DNA of 25,440 nucleotides. Origin: Apostichopus leukothele (lineage: Eukaryota > Echinodermata > Holothuroidea > Aspidochirotida > Stichopodidae). The stretch spans positions 206,124-231,563 of the forward strand of contig JAAAKB020000024.1 of the NCBI GenBank assembly GCA_010014835.2, in the 5' to 3' direction. Position 1 is the first letter of the stretch, and every line of letters starts with the position of its first letter. Below, piece after piece: positions 19,868 to 25,440 of this stretch. The position numbers and the translations under genes are program-made. Below the pieces are notes generated by a model, which was given only the letters and a program-made list of their open reading frames with translations, searched no databases and was not told the origin of the DNA.

Positions 19868-20011
19868 GAGCGCTCCCGAGCCAGGCAAGAGAGGCAGGCT
19901 GAACGAGACTTGAACAGAGAGAAAAGGATGCAACATCGGCACATGGAGATACAGTTGACCAGGGAGATGAAGAAACCCGTCGAAGATATGAAAATATGTC
20001 ACGAAGCAAGG
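19868..20011 (+). CDS. BAZ2B: BAZ2-like exon: coiled coil leading into DDT domain
   Basis: A 144-nt, phase 0/0 exon between CATGTTTCCTCAG| and AGG|GTAAGG, coding 48 residues. It begins ERSRARQERQAERDLNREKR and ends EIQLTREMKKPVEDMKICHE plus AR. It matches the human BAZ2B helix with RDEKRLNKERKLEQRRLELE and the AKELKKPNEDMCLAD junction before the DDT domain (recalled). The KKPxEDM motif marks the border of the domain. An extended basic helix of this type is predicted to contact nucleosomal DNA or partners (inference). Confidence 0.95.
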
Positions 20012-20169
20012 GTAAGGATACCAGCCTCATTCTACAACACTTCCTGTTGTTTTTCTTGTGTTCAAAAAAAGAACAATGCTTATAAAGGTGATGGTGTTGT
20101 AGATTGTGATATCAGCAGCTATCATAAACTTAATTTCATGTTTCTTTTTTTTTTTTTTTTAATTTGTAG

Positions 20170-20281
20170 CCTTTACCTGACTTGCCTAGAATCAAAGGAC
20201 TTCGTCTCTCAGGGAAGGCTTTTGCTGACACTCTGATGGTCATGGAATTCTTGCATAATTTTGGTGAAGCTTTAGGCTTTG
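20170..20281 (+). CDS. BAZ2B: BAZ2-like exon: DDT domain, first part
   Basis: A 112-nt exon from a T-rich acceptor (TTTTTTAATTTGTAG|) to TTTG|GTAAGT, phase 0 in and 1 out. It codes PLPDLPRIKGLRLSGKAFAD and TLMVMEFLHNFGEALGF. The human counterpart is PLPELPRIPGLVLSGSTFSD and CLMVVQFLRNFGKVLGF (recalled), giving clear DDT-domain identity. The DDT domain with the WHIM motifs forms the docking surface for ISWI (SMARCA5/SMARCA1) and linker DNA. The preceding intron is only 158 nt. Confidence 0.97.
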
Positions 20282-20394
20282 GTAAGTTAAGTGATCATTT
20301 AAGTTCAGGGTAGTTTGTGTTGTCATAAGATTGCTTCCCCCACGTATCTCCCTTCACCATGAGTAATGAAGCGATGATAATGTCGGTACGGTAA

Positions 20395-20419
20395 GGGGTA
20401 AGTGGGGTTAGTGGGTGGG
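20395..20419 (+). repeat. Intronic G-quadruplex motif
   Basis: GGGG-5 nt-GGGG-5 nt-GGG-1 nt-GGG on the sense strand, about 115 nt after the donor of the first DDT exon. It meets the usual G-quadruplex pattern (four runs of at least three G, loops of seven or fewer). Confidence 0.7.
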
Positions 20420-20720
20420 AGACCTACAAACATGAGTCCATGCACCTTTATAAATCATAGCATGACATATGTAACATGATGTTAAATGAATGTAACAATC
20501 TTCTCATTTTATAGTGAGATATGTTAGAGTGATAGATGTTTTTGGTTGAGCCAGTACATGGAGTATTTCAGTTAGAGTCTGTTGCAGAACTCACCACACT
20601 TTACTCCCTCCCCCCCCCTTCTCTCATCCCCTCACATATGTCTTTTCTGCAATACTCTTTTGTAATATGTGCTGTAAAGTGTGTTTTCTAACAATGATGT
20701 TAACACTCCTTTCCTCTCAG

Positions 20721-20866
20721 ATGTTGATGAAGATCTACCAACATTAGCAGAACTTCAGGGAGGACTTCTAGGAGAGAGGCAGCATGAAAAGGCATTTATG
20801 CGTCTGACACTACGACTCTTTAACCTAGCACTTGCTGATCCAGGTTTTCCAGATGATGGACCTAAG
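20721..20866 (+). CDS. BAZ2B: BAZ2-like exon: DDT domain, second part
   Basis: A 146-nt exon between CTTTCCTCTCAG| and AAG|GTACAA, phase 1 in and 0 out. Joined to the previous exon it continues as (G)FDVDEDLPTLAELQGGLLG, then the Leu-rich helix KAFMRLTLRLFNLALADPGF and PDDGPK. The human form has FDVNIDVPNLSVLQEGLL and LLVRLLSAAVCDPG at these places (recalled). The 439-nt intron before it holds the G-quadruplex motif and a C-run near 20611. Confidence 0.96.
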
Positions 20867-21029
20867 GTACAAATAAACAATCTAAAATAATAATAAGAAG
20901 AAGAATAATTAAGTAAACATGAAAATAATCTGGTGAATAATTTCTGTAAACATTTGTAACAGTTTGATGTATAATCCAGTATATATTTTTGTGAAAAAAA
21001 CGTTCGCCTTTTTTCATCCTATTATCCAG

Positions 21030-21137
21030 ATAAAGTCAATATTGAATCAGAAGATGCATGAAATACCAGTCACTGCTGATAACATGTCAGAGATGATGCG
21101 ATACTACCTCCTGGGTGTCAACAATCATGAAGAAGAG
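21030..21137 (+). CDS. BAZ2B: BAZ2-like exon: post-DDT helical segment
   Basis: A 108-nt, phase 0/0 exon between CATCCTATTATCCAG| and GAG|GTAAGC, 36 residues: IKSILNQKMHEIPVTADNMS then EMMRYYLLGVNNHEEE. It corresponds to the human GEHLLNVGVNRDNVSEILQI segment between the DDT core and WHIM1 (recalled). The NMSEMMR/NVSEILQ alignment is clear. Confidence 0.93.
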
Positions 21138-21718
21138 GTAAGCAGAACTTTTTTCTTACACATAACCTCAAGCACTAATAACTCGTACACATAGTTTCCC
21201 TAACAGCAGTATGTATTGAGGTCAATCATAATGTTTGAGTTAGTACTACTCAATTTGATTAAACTGTCTCTGTTGCATGATAGTTCAGAGCTGATCTGTG
21301 ATATATTTACTTGCTTGCATGCACCCCGATTACATCATCTTGGATGACAGAAGCATGGAAATTGTCTAAATTTGAAGGGTTTGAACCCTGCAGCAAAATT
21401 ATAAATTTTGCAATGTCTGTGAGCTGCTTTATGGCTGTTGATTTTCTTCTGCTGTGAAGTGTTTCATTGAATACTGAAGACGTGTAAATAATTCAAGATT
21501 GCATTAAAAATTATGCGCACTAATATTACATGACCAGTTATGATACATTGTGGATAAATTTGGGATATTTTTGATGCCACTTGTCTCAATTTATAACACA
21601 AATTCTGTACTTTAACGTATTTTCATTTTATTGAATTTCCGACATGTTTAGATGATGCAGTTTTGCTTGTTTCTCAGTCACTTAATAATCGTTGTCATTT
21701 CCTTTCCTGGTTTCTCAG
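21138..21718 (+). other. Intron, nothing notable
   Basis: A 581-nt AT-rich intron with good splice borders. No exon, repeat or RNA gene was seen. Confidence 0.7.
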
Positions 21719-21903
21719 CTGTCTCAGGTATTGAGAAGGGTTCCTTTCAAAGCCCTGAATGCCACAGACAAAGCTGGAATATTGGGCTTCCTCATAAACC
21801 AACTGGTCTGCAGTGATGGTGTCACTCAACAAATTGATGAAACTTCCGATAAAGTCTCCAGCCTCAGGAGGGACAAGTGGATTGTAGAAGGCAAACTAAG
21901 AAA
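21719..21903 (+). CDS. BAZ2B: BAZ2-like exon: WHIM1 motif
   Basis: A 185-nt exon from TTTCCTGGTTTCTCAG| to AA|GTGAGT, phase 0 in and 2 out. It codes LSQVLRRVPFKALNATDKAG then ILGFLINQLVCSDGVTQQID, and ends LRRDKWIVEGKLRK across the splice. Human BAZ2B has KASVLAFLINELACSKSVV and LRRDKWVVEGKLRKLR at the same places (recalled), so this is WHIM1 with the strongly conserved RRDKWxVEGKLRK helix. The WHIM1 helices contribute to the ISWI contact and linker-DNA ruler in the family. Confidence 0.97.
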
Positions 21904-22154
21904 GTGAGTTTTAGAGTATCATTTCCTTTAATAATTAAAGCTGATTTATTAGACGCCACAACTTTGTGTACTAGTACGATAGGTGGGTGGGATGATCACG
22001 AATACCTCATGTGTAACATTTTCACAGGTCAAGATATTTGCATCAAGTCCTTCTTCATAACTTTATGAGATTCTTCACTGTGTGTAACCCCCCATGTCAT
22101 ACAAACTGGACAAGTTTGCTGATCTCGAATTGTTTCTTGGTTTTCGTTCTCAAG

Positions 22155-22273
22155 GTTGAAATCAGCTCATAATTTATCTCTGGATGATGGCAGCAATCAG
22201 GGAACACCAAGCAGTAGTCCAGTCAAAAGGAAACGAGGACGTCCTAAGAAGAGCTTTACCGAAGATAGCAACG
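22155..22273 (+). CDS. BAZ2B: BAZ2-like exon: second AT-hook
   Basis: A 119-nt exon between GTTCTCAAG| and AACG|GTGAGA, phase 2 in and 1 out. It codes LKSAHNLSLDDGSNQGTPSS then SPVKRKRGRPKKSFTEDSN. KRKRGRPKK is a textbook AT-hook. Human BAZ2B keeps the GTPTPGRKRRRKG region here (recalled), with the same Gly-Thr-Pro lead-in but a less complete AT-hook. The NQGTPSSSPVKR stretch is a plausible proline-directed kinase site (inference). Confidence 0.92.
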
Positions 22274-22771
22274 GTGAGAGAGATTGTCATTTCATTTTCA
22301 GGCTGATAGTATCAACTTAAAATCAATTTATGAATTATAAGTTTTGTATTCCTTGCTGGAGATAAAAAGGAATCCATGCAGTAGTAATGGTGTCTGTGTG
22401 TGTGTATCTGTGCTTGTGATGTGTTGGATTGTAAACACACAAGTAGTTCATATTTGGTCTGTGGATCCACCGTAAATAGTAGGTAAAAACCCCTTCAATG
22501 TCAAAGGTCACTTGAGGTCATATTGAAGTCTGAAATCCTTCAGCATGCTTGGTTTATCTAGTAAAGGTGCTTTCTGGCAGTAGGTTTACAAAACAGGGTG
22601 TCTCAGTGGCATCCCCCTCCCCCTCCCCAAGAACACTTTCAGTGAATTTTTCCCACATTCCCGATTTATCTCATATATGTATTAAGTATTGTGAGACCTA
22701 TCAAATTATTTATAAAAAAAAAGACTTTGTAGTAATATTTGAATTGGAATTGTCCTCCTGTTTTCTTGTAG
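22274..22771 (+). other. Intron, nothing notable
   Basis: A 498-nt intron with a short GT run (TGTGTGTGTG, about 22393-22404) and a C-rich stretch at about 22611-22629. The open frame at 22549-22771 merely runs on into the next exon and has no start or splice support. Confidence 0.65.
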
Positions 22772-23001
22772 AAAATACCCCGGTGGGTACACCAAAAGGG
22801 GAGGATAAGAATGAGGACGACTTTGGAGATGGAGAAGACAAAGAGGAGGAAGACGATGTGGAAGAGGCAGGCAGCGATGATGGAGCGGAGCAAGAAGACG
22901 GAGGAGCAGAGGATGGGGAAGACGATGATGAAACATCAAAATCAACCTCTTCTGATGCTAGCAAGGAAGATATTCAGAAGAAGATTGAAAAGTTATCCAA
23001 G
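22772..23001 (+). CDS. BAZ2B: BAZ2-like exon: acidic tract plus coiled-coil end
   Basis: A 230-nt exon between CTGTTTTCTTGTAG| and AAG|GTAACT, phase 1 in and 0 out. It begins ENTPVGTPKGED, runs through about 50 residues made mainly of Glu, Asp and Gly, then Ser/Thr (DETSKSTSSDASKED), and ends IQKKIEKLSK. The human protein has a similar Asp/Glu run ending VEELEKQIEKLSKQ (recalled), so the order is conserved although the acidic residues themselves are not alignable. The acidic run may bind histones or basic regions (inference). Confidence 0.94.
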
Positions 23002-23247
23002 GTAACTTTGCTTGTTTAATGGCATTCCAATGTAATGGAAAGAGGAATGTTTGAATGATTTGAGAATCTGTCATATTTACAGCCATACACATTCTAGGGT
23101 GTGTTGATACTCTCTTGGAGAGTGCATTTGTCTGAAAGTTGTCGATTATGTTAAGCCATGTTATACTAAGTATATATGTTTAATATGTTTTAAGCATATT
23201 ACATGACTTGTATGTACTCAATTGTTTCTTTGAATTTTGTTCCGCAG

Positions 23248-25249
23248 CAACACAGTCAATTTCGCAACAAAATATTTGAAGCCATGCGTCCACTCCGTTC
23301 TATCTCTTTCGGGAAGGATCGTTTCCATCGACGTTATTGGGTGTTTCCCAATTTGGGAGGTCTCTTCGTGGAGGGTTCCGAGAGCTCTGTGCTTCCAGAC
23401 AAGGGCAAGGAAGAGCTGGAACAGATCCACAAGAGACTGGTAAATGTCAAGAAAGACAGCGATGCCGATAAGGAGAACGACGCCAAGGTGGAGGAGAAGA
23501 AGATTAAAGAGGAAAAAGGGGAAGCAAAGTTAGAAGAGGAGAAGCAACTTGATGTTAAGATGGAGGATGACAAAGATGGCATCAAGGATGAAGATAAGGT
23601 ACCATCGGAATCAAATGTGAAACAAGAAGAAGATGGAATGGGAGTTAAAGTCGAGGGAGATGTGAAAATGGAAGACATGGAAGAAGGAGAGAAAGTTAAA
23701 TCAGAGGAGAATAATAAATTGGAAAAGAAGGAGGAAGAGGAGGGAGGTACGACAAAGGATGAGAAAGTCGTAAAGATGGAAGAAGGCACCGACAGCCGTA
23801 AAGTGAAGGAAGAGGAAGATATGAGAATGGACGGAGTCAAAGAAGGAGAAGTCAATCACGAATGTGAGACAAAAGAAACAAAGGGTGAACAACAGGTTGA
23901 TAAACTGTGTAATGATGGAAAGATGGTGGTGGAGGGAAGGGAAGAGGCGAGAACTGGTGATAGTGAGAGTCAAGTTATTATTAGTAGTAAGGATAGCGTG
24001 CCAGTAGTTGAAAGTAATGTTTCGTACGGAGATGTTATAAAGGAAGACAATGTTTTGGAATCAAACAGGAACTCAGATGATACCTCAAGTCAAACCATTA
24101 TTAGAATGGAAGTAGACGAGAAGGATCAAGTAGAGGGTGCTAAGGTGGAACTTAGATCCTTAGATGAAGGGGACGGTAAAGATCAGGTCAGTGAAGGAGA
24201 GAAAACATTGCAGCCAAGCTTGCCAAAGGATGAAACAATTCCTGAACCTGTATCAAAGCATTCAGTGTCTGAGGCAGAAATCCAGGAGACGACAAACTCT
24301 GCCATGCCAAAGGATGACGATGATGTAACCAAAAGGTTGGATGCAATAAGTCATGATATTGACACCAACTCAAAAACCAAAGAGAACCTTTCGCCAGAAT
24401 CGCTTAACAAACTAAAGAGCACTTTACCAGCTGCGATGGATCCCCCCGCCGAGGCGGGGACCGACCCAACAGAGCCGTCGGGCGCTGATGGTGTCAAAAT
24501 GGATCTACCGCAGGAAGAGCCGCAAGACTTGTCCATGAAAAGTCAGGCTCCCAAAGAGGGAAGTGAAGAGAAGGAAAAAGATGCCAGTGGAAAGTCTAAA
24601 CCACTGGAGGAGAACGGACCAGTAGATCTATCCAAACCTAAGGTTGGACCAGTCAAGAAGTTCAGCTTCGGGCTGGACGACATTTTAGCGAGACCAAATT
24701 GTCAGTCTGTAATCGTCTCACCCCACAGTCATGGTCCTGTCACCGGGAATGAGGGGAGAAAATCTGAGGACCCAAAGCCCAATGGGGTCATACCTCCAAG
24801 TAATTGGTTTAACATCTTGCCAAGGACACCATGTGACGAGACATCTCTAACGCAGACATCAAATCTTCCTCCATCTCTTAAAACACCCCCTTCCAGCTTC
24901 CCTGCTATTCCTTTCAGCCCCTACATGTACCAGATGGCATTTCCCTTCATGCCCGTCAACCAGCTTAGTCCGTACTTTGGTCCGTATCCGTTTGCCGGTA
25001 TGCCGAGCTTACCTATGCAGCCGATGTCACTACTGAACGGTCCCATTGAACAGCCTTTAATGCCATCCACTCCTAACCACTCTGCCAGCCAGACGCCAAC
25101 CTCACAGTCCCACATGCAACTCATGAACAGCATAGAGGTCAAGAAGGAGCCCAAGGAGGATGAAGAAGAGGAGAGTAGGAGAGGTCTGGCCCACCTGAAG
25201 GCAGTCCTTAACCAGATTGAAAATGCCAAGGTCCAACCAGTACCATCGG
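23248..25249 (+). CDS. BAZ2B: BAZ2-like giant exon: WHIM2, Lys/Glu tract, repressor-type motifs
   Basis: A 2,002-nt exon, phase 0 in, phase 1 out at the donor TCGG|GTGAGT. Residues 1-46 are WHIM2 (QHSQFRNKIFEAMRPLRSIS, then GKDRFHRRYWVFPNLGGLFV), matching human QSQYRRKLFDASHSLRSVMF and GQDRYRRRYWILPQCGGIFV (recalled). Residues about 50-200 are a Lys/Glu-rich disordered tract with nine SUMO-type motifs, and residues about 200-420 are acidic and Ser-rich. PQDLS (residue 425) and PVDLSK (458) are CtBP-type motifs; FGLDDIL (474) is EH1-like. WFNILPRTPCDETSLT (from 520) matches the conserved human WFSLLPRTPCDDTSLT. A Pro/Met/Phe-rich segment (about 550-610) and VKKEPKEDEEEE close the exon. The part between WHIM2 and WFxxLPRTPCD is about 470 residues, far longer than in human BAZ2B. 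The long frame supports an uninterrupted gene. Confidence 0.96.
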
Positions 25250-25440
25250 GTGAGTCATCATTCATCACTACAATCTCTTGTGAACTCTCTTGTGTATTTT
25301 AACAGCAATAGGTTATCCGCTGTGGAGAATACTAAATGAATTTACACAGCAACAGATGTCAATGAAAGGAATATCCTTAAAGCAGAAAGGTCAAATTCAG
25401 CAAACAATTAAATGAGCCCAAATACCATCCTGCCCCTCCC
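25250..25440 (+). other. Start of the next intron, cut by window edge
   Basis: Begins with the donor GTGAGTCA. The reading frame continues open to a stop at about 25302, but the donor is near-consensus and the PHD and bromodomain exons of BAZ2 must follow, so this is intron. The rest of the gene lies beyond 25440. Confidence 0.8.

Noticed and set aside
22666-22964. Three - strand frames opposite the acidic exon
   Set aside because: They are antisense shadows of Glu/Asp codons (Ser-, Pro-, Leu-rich) with no independent signal.
23334-23855. 173-residue open frame on the - strand opposite the large exon
   Set aside because: It is Ser/Leu/Phe-rich, the expected antisense reading of a Glu/Lys-rich coding tract. 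The + strand is firmly coding.

Overview
The window carries one interrupted eukaryotic gene on the + strand. It is the central part of a BAZ2-family chromatin protein (BAZ2A/TIP5 and BAZ2B in vertebrates, the regulatory subunits of ISWI/NoRC-type remodelers), and it looks closest to BAZ2B. Fourteen protein-coding exons with GT/AG borders can be joined in one phase-consistent chain (about 1,295 codons). Two more candidates fit the chain: a 99-nt exon and a 21-nt microexon. The introns are AT-rich and range from about 160 nt to 5.7 kb. They hold tRNA-derived SINE-like elements, a minisatellite and homopolymer tracts. This suggests an invertebrate metazoan, and I lean to an echinoderm or another marine invertebrate, but the sequence does not settle the phylum.

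Layout: 1-1685 is upstream sequence or intron with a tRNA-like SINE remnant. 1686-1820 is an N-terminal exon with the Trp-Trp motif of BAZ2B. 2058-2156 is a possible exon. 3674-3918 codes for an Arg-Gly repeat followed by an AT-hook. 6235-6486 is Ser- and acid-rich. 8668-8763, 11032-11052 (microexon), 16734-16778, 18533-18598 and 19868-20011 code for a basic coiled coil. 20170-20281, 20721-20866 and 21030-21137 code for the DDT domain and the segment after it. 21719-21903 is WHIM1. 22155-22273 has a second AT-hook. 22772-23001 is a long acidic run. 23248-25249 is a 2-kb exon with WHIM2, a Lys/Glu tract, short repressor-type motifs and the conserved WFxxLPRTPCD block. The PHD finger and bromodomain expected at the C-terminus lie beyond the right edge. 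A 100-N assembly gap (13345-13444) sits in the largest intron, right after a 29-C run.

The most interesting points are: (1) nine canonical SUMO-acceptor motifs in about 104 residues of the large exon, written in varied codons; (2) two CtBP-type PxDLS motifs followed within about 10 residues by a Groucho-type EH1-like motif; (3) no visible exon for the MBD/TAM domain that normally precedes the AT-hook and coiled coil; (4) a phase-neutral 21-nt microexon coding for an acidic Ser peptide inside the coiled coil; and (5) an Arg-Gly repeat maintained by five different Arg codons. No second gene, RNA gene or CRISPR array could be supported.
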